A DNA stretch of 64,000 nucleotides from Syntrophomonas sp. Its GTDB lineage: Bacteria > Bacillota > Syntrophomonadia > Syntrophomonadales > Syntrophomonadaceae. The notes under the pieces are model-generated. The model had not been told where the DNA came from and searched no databases. It saw only the letters and a program-made list of their open reading frames with translations. The position numbers and the translations under genes were made by a program. The DNA is taken from contig JAENZN010000012.1 in assembly GCA_016841245.1 (NCBI GenBank), positions 35,572 to 99,571 of the forward strand, in the 5' to 3' direction. Shown here piece by piece: positions 1 to 8,560 of the stretch; positions within the stretch are counted from its first letter, which is position 1, and every line of letters starts with the position of its first letter.

Positions 1-412
1 CTGGTATCAGTCCCGGGAGCAGGAATTGGGATCAGAAGTAATGCGGCAGCTGGAAAAAGCGCTCCTGCTGAGGATTATCGATCAAAAGTGGATGGACCAT
101 ATTGATGCTATGGACCAGCTTAGAAATGGGATATCTCTTAGAGCTTACGGGCAAAAAGATCCTTTAATAGAGTATAAGTTCGAGGCCTATGATGCATTTC
201 AGAACATGGTTTACAGTATCAAGGAAGATGTGGTTCGTTATATATTACGGCTTAAAGTAGTTCAAAATCCGGAAGAAAGAAAAGTATCTACCAGTCAAAG
301 TGAAGAAACGATTAAGAAACCGGTACGCAAAGACAAAAAAATTGGGCGTAATGAACCCTGTCCCTGTGGCAGCGGGAAAAAATATAAACATTGTTGTGGA
401 AAAGGGGTCTAA
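1..412 (+). CDS. secA: Protein translocase ATPase SecA, C-terminal part
   Basis: SecA is the ATPase motor that drives preproteins through the SecYEG channel. Only the last ~137 residues lie in the window; the frame is open from base 2, so the gene starts upstream. Visible are the conserved helical-scaffold stretch with [20 protein letters not shown] and the end of the wing/scaffold region. A basic linker follows, then the C-terminal SEC-C zinc motif with [13 protein letters not shown], which in the family binds SecB or ribosomes. The stop is 3 bases before the motA start, so read-through into the stator genes is possible. In many Firmicutes secA is instead followed directly by prfB; here motAB lie between them. 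Identity is close to certain. Confidence 0.97.
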   Translation, partial: WYQSREQELGSEVMRQLEKALLLRIIDQKWMDHIDAMDQLRNGISLRAYGQKDPLIEYKFEAYDAFQNMVYSIKEDVVRYILRLKVVQNPEERKVSTSQSEETIKKPVRKDKKIGRNEPCPCGSGKKYKHCCGKGV

Positions 413-415
413 TTT

Positions 416-1204
416 ATGGATATAGCTACTCTGATAGGACTGTTGTTAGGTGTGGGCGCTTTGGTAGGCGGATTCCTCCTGGAAGGAGGACATGCGGGTA
501 TGCTGTGGGTGCATACGGCCTTCATTATTGTTATTGGCGGTACTATTGGAGCCACAGTTATAAGTTTCACTATGGATGAGCTTAAGACCCTGGGTTCTTT
601 CTTTAAACAGGTATTCACTGATAAAAAGATAAACTATGGAGAAGTTTTAGAAATACTGGTAGAAACTGCTGATAAAGCCAGGAGAGAAGGACTCTTAAGC
701 CTGGAAAGCCAGCTGGCTAACATAGATAATGAATTTCTAGCTCGAGGACTGCAGCTGGTCATTGATGGAACCGATCCGGACCTGACCCGGACCATGCTGG
801 AAATGGATATTGAGGCCCATGAAAAAAGCCAGGGTATCGGCCATACTATCTTTATGACCGCCGGTGGTTATGCTCCTACCATGGGTATTATTGGAACGGT
901 AATGGGTTTGGTGCACGTTTTAAGCAATATGTCCGAACCGGATGAGTTAGCCGGTGCTATTGCAGTAGCATTCCTGGCCACCTTATATGGCATTGCCAGT
1001 GCCAATGTATTATGGATTCCTTTTGCCACCAAATGCAAAATCAAAGGTGATAAAGAAGTATTATTGATGGACCTGATATTAGAAGGGGTTCTTTCCATTC
1101 AGGCCGGAGAAAACCCCCGTGTAATTCGAGAAAAATTGCTTACTTTCGTACCCGCCGAAGCCAAGAAAAAAGCGCAAGAGCAGGCAGCGGAAATGGAGAT
1201 GTAA
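416..1204 (+). CDS. motA: Flagellar stator subunit MotA
   Basis: Ion-channel half of the flagellar stator; it forms a MotA5B2 ring in the membrane and pushes on FliG. At 262 residues it has the usual family length, with four hydrophobic segments (about residues 4–22, 30–50, 148–168 and 180–203). The conserved MotA/TolQ/ExbB stretch GGYAPTMGIIGTVMGL lies before the third segment, and the loop between segments 2 and 3 is cytoplasmic and charged. AAGGGG lies just before the ATG and overlaps the end of secA. motB follows after 4 bases, so the pair is surely co-transcribed. The MotB partner looks more like the sodium-type MotS, so this could be a MotP-type subunit; coupling ion is inference only. 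Confidence 0.94.
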   Translation: MDIATLIGLLLGVGALVGGFLLEGGHAGMLWVHTAFIIVIGGTIGATVISFTMDELKTLGSFFKQVFTDKKINYGEVLEILVETADKARREGLLSLESQLANIDNEFLARGLQLVIDGTDPDLTRTMLEMDIEAHEKSQGIGHTIFMTAGGYAPTMGIIGTVMGLVHVLSNMSEPDELAGAIAVAFLATLYGIASANVLWIPFATKCKIKGDKEVLLMDLILEGVLSIQAGENPRVIREKLLTFVPAEAKKKAQEQAAEMEM

Positions 1205-1208
1205 ATAT

Positions 1209-2060
1209 ATGAGTCGTTCCAGGAGAAAGAAAAAGTCCGCCGAGGGAGAAGCCAATAGTGAGAGATGGTTGATAACCTATTCCGATTTGATTACCCTCTT
1301 GATGGTGTTCTTTGTTCTGATGTACTCCATGAGTCAGGTAGACGTGGCCAAATATTCGGCCGTGGCCAATTCACTGAGCCTGGTTCTGACCGGGCAATCT
1401 ATGACCATGTTGGAGGCACCGGGCCCGTCTATGGCAGAAGGTCTGTCCAGCAGTGACCAAGCCGCTGCCGCCGCGGCAGCAGCTGAGGCAGCCGCCAACC
1501 AGGCCCAGTTGGAGGAAATAGGATCCATCATCACCAAATTTATTGCAACCCGGGATAGTCAAATAAGTAACTCGGCTTCCAACAAGTCTGAAACTACATT
1601 ACTGAGTGAACAGATAATAATATATGAACAGGAACGAGGATTAGTTATTAGTTTTAAAGATGCCCTGCTATTTGGCAGTGGTTCTGCTGATCTTACCCCG
1701 GTTGCCAGGGAGATCATCAAAGAGGTAGGTAAACCTCTGGTAGCAATACCAAATTATGTCCGGGTGGAAGGACATACCGACGATTTACCCATCAACACAG
1801 GTGAATTCCCTTCTAACTGGGAACTGTCAGTTATGAGAGCCACCAATGTCGTACATGTTTTGAGCGAAGGCAGCGGCATTCCCGCCGATCGTCTGGCCGC
1901 TATTGGTTATGGGGAAAACCGGCCTCTGGTAATAAACGACTCTAACAAACACCGGGCCATGAACCGCAGGGTGGATTTAGTCATATTGAAAAAGAAGTAT
2001 GATTATTTTGAACCCCCCAAGATTGAGTTGAATGAAGAAGGTGCAAAGGACGGTTCTTAG
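1209..2060 (+). CDS. motB: Flagellar stator subunit MotB (OmpA-type peptidoglycan anchor)
   Basis: Second stator subunit: one N-terminal membrane helix carrying the ion-binding aspartate (D26 in TYSDLITLL) followed by a plug segment. An unusual alanine-rich stretch follows at about residues 83–97. The C-terminal OmpA/MotB peptidoglycan-binding domain spans about 155–265, with VEGHTDD and NRRVDLVI motifs. The SMSQVD sequence after the helix resembles sodium-type MotS proteins; this is suggestive, not proof. The last codons (…KDGS-stop) contain GGACGGTTCT, the same 10-mer found in the repeat arms around uvrA, so the 3' end may have been reshaped by a REP-like element. Confidence 0.93.
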   Translation: MSRSRRKKKSAEGEANSERWLITYSDLITLLMVFFVLMYSMSQVDVAKYSAVANSLSLVLTGQSMTMLEAPGPSMAEGLSSSDQAAAAAAAAEAAANQAQLEEIGSIITKFIATRDSQISNSASNKSETTLLSEQIIIYEQERGLVISFKDALLFGSGSADLTPVAREIIKEVGKPLVAIPNYVRVEGHTDDLPINTGEFPSNWELSVMRATNVVHVLSEGSGIPADRLAAIGYGENRPLVINDSNKHRAMNRRVDLVILKKKYDYFEPPKIELNEEGAKDGS

Positions 2061-2620
2061 TGCGACAGGAGACGCTTCTCCATCTGTCGTATTTAGCTCT
2101 GAATGGTAATCTTTATTGATTCCAAGAATATTTGACAATCCTCTGATAGACATTTAATAATTCTTTTAATTGGCCCGAAAAAATTGGTAGCTTATTTTTC
2201 TCTTTGAAAATTTAAGCTCAATTATTATGTTCATGGCTTTTTAAAGCTTATAATAATGATGAGAATCAGCTTCTGACTTTATTCTCCTAAAATGCCATAT
2301 ATAATTGCTATAGTTTTAATTAGCATATCCGGCAGTATTCCTACTTTTTGTTAAACAATTAACCAGTTCACCAGAAAAAATGCGATAAAATCTGTTCTCT
2401 GTTACATTTGACAAAAATATAAACGGATGCTACCTTAATACAGTAGAAGCCTACTGCCATTGTCCAGGGGAGTGAGGATGGTGCCCGCATCAATTGAAAT
2501 TTTTGGGCGCATGGCTTGCTGATTTAACCGGGTATATTGTAATGCTGCCCGGTAATAATTTATTAAAATAGTTTATATGATAGAGTACATATAAGATTAA
2601 GCAGATAGGAGGAGATGGAA
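2061..2620 (+). promoter_or_regulatory. Long intergenic leader of prfB with promoter-like site
   Basis: 560 bases without a convincing gene. A TTGACA hexamer at 2408–2413 is followed 17 bases later by a weak -10 (TACCTT), about 190 bases before the prfB start. Downstream, ACCGGG/CCCGGT (around 2528–2554) and TGCCC/GGGC (around 2480–2510) can form small hairpins. This could be the prfB promoter and a structured leader; no known riboswitch is recognised. Confidence 0.4.
2063..2089 (+). terminator. Hairpin after motB, possible REP-like remnant
   Basis: CGACA-GGAGA … TCTCC-ATC-TGTCG can fold into an interrupted 10-bp stem starting 3 bases after the motB stop. No T-run follows, so it is a weak terminator candidate. 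Its position at a stop codon, next to GGACGGTTCT, fits a decayed copy of the repeat family seen near uvrA. Confidence 0.4.
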
Positions 2621-3722
2621 TTGATAGAAGACCCCCGGAGCGTTTGCTCATACATAATGAACCGTCTGCAGGAAATGAGGGCTTCTCTTTGACATTGGTG
2701 GCAAAAAAGAGAAAATCGAATTATTGCAGGAAAAGACTGTAAAACCTGATTTCTGGGATGACAATCAGCATGCTCAGACCATACTAAAGGAAATAAGCGA
2801 TTTACAGGATATCGTAAAGCAGTACGAAGACTTGTATAATGACGTTGAATATATTAAAGATATGCTGGAGATAGCAGAGGAAGAAAAAGAAGATGAATTA
2901 ATAAGCGAAACCATTAAAGATTTGGAAGAAGTGCAGGAGAAATTTAAAGGATTTGAGCTCCTGTTTTTGTTTTCCGGAGAGCACGATTATAATAACGCTA
3001 TTGTATCACTCCATGCCGGTGCTGGCGGAACGGAAGCTCAGGACTGGGTCGAAATGCTTTTGCGTATGTATACCCGCTGGGCTGACGCATCCGGTTATAG
3101 AGTTCAAATTATGGATCTTCTGGCCGGAGATGAAGCAGGGGTAAAAAGTGTGACCTTGCTGGTGACCGGGAATTATGCTTATGGAAAATTGAAATGTGAA
3201 CAGGGCGTACACCGCTTGATTAGAGTTTCCCCCTTTGATTCATCCGGGCGAAGACATACCTCCTTTGCGTCCGTATCAGTCCTGCCAGATATCGATGAAG
3301 AAGTAGAAATTGATATAAATACCGATGACCTGCGTATAGATACCTATCGATCGAGTGGAGCAGGCGGGCAGCACGTAAATAAAACTGATTCTGCGGTACG
3401 CATAACCCATATTCCCAGCGGGATAGTAGTTCAGTGTCAGAATGAACGATCCCAGATTTCCAATCGCATGGCAGCTATGAAAATACTAACCGCCCGGCTG
3501 TACGAGCTAAAAGAGAAGGAAATGGAGAGCAGCCTGGAAGGTTTAAAGGGTGAATATAAAGAGATTGCCTGGGGCAGTCAAATAAGAACCTATACCCTGA
3601 ATCCGTTTAACCTGATCAAAGATCATCGTACCAATGTCGAAACGGGAAATGTACAGGCAGTCCTGGATGGAGACCTGAATGCTTTCATCCATGCCTGCCT
3701 GGCCTTTAAGAACAAGCTGTAG
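2621..3722 (+). CDS. prfB: Peptide chain release factor 2 with +1 programmed frameshift
   Basis: RF2 terminates translation at UGA and UAA. The gene is in two frames. Frame 1 starts with TTG at 2621, behind AGGAGG at 2607–2612, encodes 23 residues ending MRASL and meets an in-frame TGA at 2690–2692 in the classic slippery CTT-TGA-C. After a +1 shift, translation continues at GAC 2691 as DIGGKKEKIELL… to 3722, giving 366 residues in total. The tripeptide anticodon SPF (RVSPFDSSGRR) and the catalytic GGQ (SGAGGQHVNK) are present. The site is the well-known autoregulation by which scarce RF2 favours frameshifting. A GAGGG lies upstream of the slip site, about three bases further away than the Shine–Dalgarno-like stimulator in E. 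coli. Confidence 0.96.
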
Positions 3723-3734
3723 AGGGAGGATAAC

Positions 3735-4562
3735 GTGAAAGAAATTAATGACCAAGCAGTACAGCAGGTGGAAGAGAAAGCCCTGGCCATTAGAAGGCAT
3801 ATTGTTGCTATGCTTTGTGAAGCAGGTTCAGGTCATACCGGCGGCTCTTTGAGTGCATCGGATATAGTGGCTTGTCTTTATTTTTGGGAAATGAAAATTG
3901 ATCCTGCCCATCCGGATTGGGCAGATCGGGATCGATTCGTTTTGAGTAAAGGCCATGCGGCACCAGTTTTATATGCTGCTCTGGCTGAGCGGGGTTATTT
4001 CTCCCCGGAAAAGCTGATGACTCTGAGAAAATTAGGTAGTCCGTTGCAGGGACATCCTGACAAGAGAAAACTGCCGGGGGTGGAGGCTTCTACCGGTTCA
4101 CTGGGTCAGGGGATTTCCTGGGCGGTGGGAATGGCTTTAGCAGGTAAAATGGATAAAAAGGATTCCCGGATATATGCTATGGTTGGCGATGGGGAGCTGG
4201 AAGAAGGAATGGTGTGGGAAGCCAGCATGGCGGCGGCTCACTATGAATTGGACAATCTTCTGGTTTTTGTAGATCATAATGGCTTACAGATAGATGGCAG
4301 AATAACGGACGTTATGTCACCGGAGCCAATAAGTGATAAGTTTAGAGCTTTTGGTTGGGAAGTTATGTCGATAGATGGACATGACATTCGGGCGATTATG
4401 AAGGCACTGAATAATGCGAAAAATGTTAAGGGAAAACCAGTGGTGATTGTGGCTGAAACTACCAAAGGCAAAGGCTGTTCTTTTATGGAAAATAAAGTGG
4501 AATGGCATGGAACTGCTCCCAATAAAGAAGAAGCGGGAAAAGCACTGGCTGAACTTGTTTAG
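3735..4562 (+). CDS. tktN: Transketolase, N-terminal (TPP-binding) subunit
   Basis: N-terminal half of a split transketolase: binds thiamine diphosphate and, with the next gene, moves two-carbon units between sugar phosphates in the non-oxidative pentose phosphate pathway. GTG start behind GGGAGG. The family marks are SKGHAAPVLYAALAERGYF, GSLGQGISWAVGMAL and the TPP/Mg motif GDGELEEGMVWEASM with DHNGLQ downstream. At 275 residues it matches the stand-alone N-subunits of archaea and many Firmicutes. It lies 12 bases after prfB and 34 bases before the C-subunit gene. Confidence 0.94.
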   Translation: MKEINDQAVQQVEEKALAIRRHIVAMLCEAGSGHTGGSLSASDIVACLYFWEMKIDPAHPDWADRDRFVLSKGHAAPVLYAALAERGYFSPEKLMTLRKLGSPLQGHPDKRKLPGVEASTGSLGQGISWAVGMALAGKMDKKDSRIYAMVGDGELEEGMVWEASMAAAHYELDNLLVFVDHNGLQIDGRITDVMSPEPISDKFRAFGWEVMSIDGHDIRAIMKALNNAKNVKGKPVVIVAETTKGKGCSFMENKVEWHGTAPNKEEAGKALAELV

Positions 4563-4596
4563 ACTTAATAGTAGCTTAGATTAGGAGGAATACGCC

Positions 4597-5532
4597 TTGA
4601 AAAAGCAGGCAACTAGAGAAGCATATGGAAAGGCTTTAGTAGAATTAGGACAGCAGCATCATGACATAGTAGTTCTAGATGCAGATCTGTCTAAATCAAC
4701 TAAGACAGCAGAATTCGCAGGACTTTTCCCCGAAAGATTCATTAATGCAGGGATAGCTGAACAGAATCTTATGGGCATGTCGGCCGGGCTGGCTGCATCA
4801 GGTAAGGTAGTGTTTGCCAGTACCTTTGCCGTGTTTGCTGCCGGACGTGCTTTTGAACAGATAAGAAACTCTATAGCTTATGCGGAACTGAATGTAAAAA
4901 TATGTGCTACTCATGCTGGTATTACCGTGGGTGAAGATGGCGGGTCTCACCAGTCGGTGGAGGACGTGGCGTTAATGCGCAGTATACCGGGAATGTGCGT
5001 GGTAGTACCTGCAGATGGGCCTAGTACCCGCCAGCTTTTGCTGGAACTTTATGAAAGAAGCGGTCCTGCCTATCTACGGCTGGGTCGGCTGTCAGTGCCG
5101 CATATATATAATGATGATCTTAAACTGCAAATAGGCCGGGGTATGGAGCTCAAAGATGGAAAAGACGTCACCATAATCGCATGTGGGATTATGGTGGAAA
5201 AATCTTTGCAGGCCTCGGATATTCTGGCTGGAGAAGGGATAATGGTCTCAGTGGTTGATATGCATACTATCAAACCGTTGGATAAGGAACTGGTGATCAG
5301 GAAGGCGCAGGAAACAGGTGCCATACTGACAGTGGAAGAACACAGTATTATCGGAGGTCTGGGCAGCGCGGTTTGCGAAGTAACCAGTGAATACTGCCCG
5401 GTACCAGTCTTGCGTTTGGGGATCGAAGATCAGTTTGGCCAATCGGGAAGTCCCGATGATTTATTACAACATTATGGTCTAACTGTAGATAAAATAGCAC
5501 AAAAAGTCCGGAATTTACTAAAAAATATATAA
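4597..5532 (+). CDS. tktC: Transketolase, C-terminal subunit
   Basis: C-terminal half of the split transketolase, carrying the pyrimidine-binding and C-terminal domains. TTG start preceded by AGGAGG. Recognisable stretches are FINAGIAEQNLMGMSAGLA, the loop with HAGITVGEDGGSHQ and the C-terminal TVEEHSIIGGLGSAV, all typical of transketolase/DXS C-domains. At 311 residues it is of normal length. The catalytic unit needs both halves, so the pair makes one functional enzyme. An intrinsic terminator follows 33 bases after the stop and closes the prfB–tkt unit. Confidence 0.94.
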   Translation: MKKQATREAYGKALVELGQQHHDIVVLDADLSKSTKTAEFAGLFPERFINAGIAEQNLMGMSAGLAASGKVVFASTFAVFAAGRAFEQIRNSIAYAELNVKICATHAGITVGEDGGSHQSVEDVALMRSIPGMCVVVPADGPSTRQLLLELYERSGPAYLRLGRLSVPHIYNDDLKLQIGRGMELKDGKDVTIIACGIMVEKSLQASDILAGEGIMVSVVDMHTIKPLDKELVIRKAQETGAILTVEEHSIIGGLGSAVCEVTSEYCPVPVLRLGIEDQFGQSGSPDDLLQHYGLTVDKIAQKVRNLLKNI

Positions 5533-5564
5533 AATTAAAAAAGGAATTTTATATATTTTTGTAG

Positions 5565-5590
5565 AACCACCTTTTTGAGGTGGTTTTTTT
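5565..5590 (+). terminator. Intrinsic terminator after tktC
   Basis: AACCACCT-loop-AGGTGGTT, a perfect 8-bp stem, runs straight into a T-run. It separates the transketolase genes from ftsE. Confidence 0.9.
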
Positions 5591-5606
5591 ATTTGGAGGT
5601 TAGTAT

Positions 5607-6296
5607 ATGCTAGTTCAATTTTATAACGTCTCCAAAATATATGCCAATGGGGTAAAGGCGTTAGATGATATATCTATAAAAATAGATGGAGGAGAATTTG
5701 TTTTCCTTATGGGACCCAGCGGAGCTGGCAAATCAACGATGATTAAGATGCTGTATAGAGAGGAAACTCCCAGCCGGGGGCAGATTTTTGTAGCCTCCAG
5801 AAGTTTAGTGCGTATGAAGAAAAGGGAAATCCCAATCCTGCGCAGAAACATCGGGGTAGTTTTCCAGGACTTTAAACTGTTAGAAAGCAAGACCGTGTAT
5901 GAAAACGTGTCATTTGCCATGGAGGTTGTGGGAGCTAATCACCGTGAAATAAGAAGTCGGGTAATTGAAGTGATTAAGCTGGTAGGGCTTCAAGGCAAAG
6001 AAAAGTCTCTTCCCAGTGAGCTTTCTGGAGGAGAACAGCAGCGGGTGGGGATAGCCCGGGCTCTTACCAATAGACCTTTGTTATTGATTGCTGATGAACC
6101 AACTGGCAACCTGGATATGAATACCGCCCATGAGATCATGGAGCTTCTTTTTGATATTAATCGAAAAGGTACCACGGTGATTATGGCTACCCATGCCTGG
6201 GAACTGGTTAAGGCAGCTCGTAAACGGGTTATTACTTTAGAGAGCGGTAAGATTTATTCAGATATCAATCCAGGAGAATTTACGTTATGCAAATAA
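5607..6296 (+). CDS. ftsE: Cell-division ABC ATPase FtsE
   Basis: ATPase of the FtsEX complex, which in Firmicutes activates peptidoglycan hydrolases at the membrane. Walker A GPSGAGKST (about 37–45), ABC signature LSGGEQQR, Walker B LLIADEPTGNLD and the H-loop (MATHAWEL) are all intact. 229 residues, normal. GGAGG precedes the ATG. It overlaps ftsX by 10 bases, so translation is coupled. The M23 hydrolase two genes downstream is the likely effector. Confidence 0.96.
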   Translation: MLVQFYNVSKIYANGVKALDDISIKIDGGEFVFLMGPSGAGKSTMIKMLYREETPSRGQIFVASRSLVRMKKREIPILRRNIGVVFQDFKLLESKTVYENVSFAMEVVGANHREIRSRVIEVIKLVGLQGKEKSLPSELSGGEQQRVGIARALTNRPLLLIADEPTGNLDMNTAHEIMELLFDINRKGTTVIMATHAWELVKAARKRVITLESGKIYSDINPGEFTLCK

Positions 6297-7171
6297 GAAA
6301 TGCAGTATATTTTTTTCGGGAAGCATGTAAATCGATAGCCCGGAATCACCTGCTGAGCATTGCGACCATAAGTACCGTAACCATATGCATTTTGATACTG
6401 GGTATGTCGGTATTGATAACTCTTAATACCAGTACTTTTCTGGACAGCCTGGAATCGGATGTGGAAATCATGGCTTATCTGGATCAAGATTTGGATAATG
6501 TTGGGGTGAAAGAAGTACAGGAGAAATTAGAAAGCCTGGCGGGGATAGAAACTATAACTTTCGTATCCCGGGAACAAGCCCTGCAGGATATGCAGGAGAC
6601 TCTGGGCAAAAAAAACTATGATTTAGAGAGTACCCTGGGGAAAAACCCTCTGCCGGACTCATTTGAAATAAAGGCCGTTGATTCGCATGATGTGCCAGAC
6701 CTAGCAGTTAAAATCGAGCAAATATATGGTGTATACAAAGTGAATTACGGCAAAGGAGTAGTCGAACAGCTGTTTTCTACTGCCAAATGGGTCAGGGTGG
6801 TAAGTTTGGTTTTCATATTTTTGCTGGCCCTGGGAGCCATTTTCTTAATCGCTACTACTATTCGCTTGGCGATTTTCGCACGTAGAAAAGAAATTTACTT
6901 GATGAAGCTGATCGGCTCCACAGACTGGTTTATTCGCTGGCCTTTCTTCATTGAGGGAATTGGACTTGGATTTCTGGGTTCCATGTTATCAATTATTATT
7001 CTGGCGGCAGCTTATGGTTCCTTGTTAAATAGGGTGAATACCATTTTGTTTATGCCCCTGGTAAGCGGGACCAATGTCTTGATAAACCTGTATCTATCCC
7101 TTTTTGCTGCCGGAGCAGTACTGGGTATTATCGGGACCGGCATTTCTATCAATAAGTTCCTGGATGTTTGA
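6287..7171 (+). CDS. ftsX: Cell-division ABC permease FtsX
   Basis: Membrane partner of FtsE. 294 residues with an N-terminal helix (about 20–42), a large extracytoplasmic domain (about 45–165) that in the family contacts the hydrolase, then three further helices (about 172–195, 218–242 and 265–288). The start is within ftsE. The order ftsE–ftsX–M23 hydrolase–ctp–PDZ protein–uvrB matches Bacillus subtilis closely, except that B. subtilis has no adjacent M23 gene. Confidence 0.95.
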   Translation: MQIRNAVYFFREACKSIARNHLLSIATISTVTICILILGMSVLITLNTSTFLDSLESDVEIMAYLDQDLDNVGVKEVQEKLESLAGIETITFVSREQALQDMQETLGKKNYDLESTLGKNPLPDSFEIKAVDSHDVPDLAVKIEQIYGVYKVNYGKGVVEQLFSTAKWVRVVSLVFIFLLALGAIFLIATTIRLAIFARRKEIYLMKLIGSTDWFIRWPFFIEGIGLGFLGSMLSIIILAAAYGSLLNRVNTILFMPLVSGTNVLINLYLSLFAAGAVLGIIGTGISINKFLDV

Positions 7172-7216
7172 TAGTGGAAGATTTTGTTCCGCAGAGAAAA
7201 GAGAAGGAGTGATAAT

Positions 7217-8341
7217 GTGAAAGCTTATAAACGTCTGGCAGCGCTGATGATTATACTGTGTTTTATGATTACCGCCATTATACCTGTTTATGCAGATGAC
7301 ATAGAGCAAAAACTGCAGGACGTAAGCCGGCAGCAAGAAGCCCAGCAGAACAAGCTAGGCCAGGTTAAACAGCAGGAAAACTCCATTATGGGTCAGTTAG
7401 AAACCCTGGAAAAAAATATTATCGACAAAGAACAGCAGATCAAAATACTGGCGGGCCAAATTGATGAGCTGGAACAGGATATCAGCAAAACCGAGGAAGA
7501 GATAAGGATAAGTGAAGAAGAACTGCAGGTGCAGATAAATTATCTGTGTGAGCGGCTGGTCTATATGTATGAAGACGGGATGGACGTTTCTTATCTGGAA
7601 GTGCTGTTTTCCGCTACTAATATCAAGGATTTTCTTACTCGTTATGATTTGCTGCAGTATGTGGTAGAACAGGATATGGATCTTATAGATTCCATAAACA
7701 AGCATAAGCGGGCTTTGGATATCAAGAAGAGCGACCTGGAGATACAGAAAAGAGAGCTGGTATCTATGCGAGAAGTCCAGGAAGCGCAGCGCAGCGAGCT
7801 ATCCGCTCAGTCCGATCAGAAAGAGGAACTGCTGGCAAGTGTGCGGCAGGAAAAGAGCAGCTGTGAAAAAGCCCTGGAAGAATTGGAACAGACATCCCGG
7901 GAGTTGGAAGCCTTAATCAGGGCATCGCAGTCCGGCGAACAGCTGGGTACCGGGGTATATACCTGGCCCACTCCAGGTTATAGTGCTATAACCTCATCTT
8001 ATGGGATGCGCTTTCATCCCATATTAAAAACCAGGAAGCTGCATACCGGAGTAGATATTGGCGCACCGTCAGGAGCCAAAATCGTGGCCGCCGATACGGG
8101 CAAGGTATTATTTGTTGGCTGGCAGGGCGGATACGGCCAGACCATAATCATAGACCACGGTGGCGATATGTCGACCTTATATGCTCATCAATCAAGATTT
8201 GCAGTAAGCTCTGGGCAAACGGTTGTCAAAGGACAGGTGATAGGTTATGTGGGCAGTACCGGTTGGAGTACCGGTCCCCACCTGCATTTTGAAGTTAGAA
8301 TAAACGGAAATCCTACCGATCCCATGAGTTATATAAAGTAA
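7217..8341 (+). CDS. Secreted coiled-coil M23 murein hydrolase (EnvC/PcsB-like)
   Basis: Likely the cell-wall hydrolase driven by FtsEX. The frame is open from 7184, but the GTG at 7217, behind AAGGAGTGA, starts directly at a signal peptide (KRLAALMIILCFMITAIIPVYA, cleavage near DDIEQ) and is preferred; 374 residues. A long coiled coil fills about 25–235, as in EnvC and CwlO-type proteins. The C-terminal LytM/M23 domain (about 255–373) keeps the zinc ligands, HPILKTRKLHTGVDIG and HLHFEV, so unlike some EnvC homologues it should be catalytically active itself. It is 45 bases downstream of ftsX and ends in its own terminator, which supports a single ftsEX–hydrolase operon. Confidence 0.92.
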   Translation: MKAYKRLAALMIILCFMITAIIPVYADDIEQKLQDVSRQQEAQQNKLGQVKQQENSIMGQLETLEKNIIDKEQQIKILAGQIDELEQDISKTEEEIRISEEELQVQINYLCERLVYMYEDGMDVSYLEVLFSATNIKDFLTRYDLLQYVVEQDMDLIDSINKHKRALDIKKSDLEIQKRELVSMREVQEAQRSELSAQSDQKEELLASVRQEKSSCEKALEELEQTSRELEALIRASQSGEQLGTGVYTWPTPGYSAITSSYGMRFHPILKTRKLHTGVDIGAPSGAKIVAADTGKVLFVGWQGGYGQTIIIDHGGDMSTLYAHQSRFAVSSGQTVVKGQVIGYVGSTGWSTGPHLHFEVRINGNPTDPMSYIK

Positions 8342-8398
8342 TTATAGAATAGGAGCTCGCTTCTAACTAAAGTTTATAGCTTGAAGAACAATAATATA

Positions 8399-8433
8399 TT
8401 TAACCAGGATATTGCTTCCTGGTTAAATTTTTT
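8399..8433 (+). terminator. Intrinsic terminator after the M23 hydrolase
   Basis: TTTAACCAGGA / TCCTGGTTAAA forms a perfect 11-bp stem with a 7-base loop followed by T6. The remaining ~125 bases to the next gene show no gene. Confidence 0.92.
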
Positions 8434-8560
8434 AGAGCCAAAGTGTACCCGCCAAAGCAGCTCCTGGGGGCAATTAATAAATGCTGCATTGTATTTCCTG
8501 TTTATCAGGAGTAACATAAAATCAATAGTTTAATAATAAAATGCTAGTGGTGGTGAAGAT

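Noticed and set aside
1334..1537. Alanine-rich minus-strand frame
   Set aside because: It is the reverse of the alanine-coding stretch of motB; low-complexity shadow.
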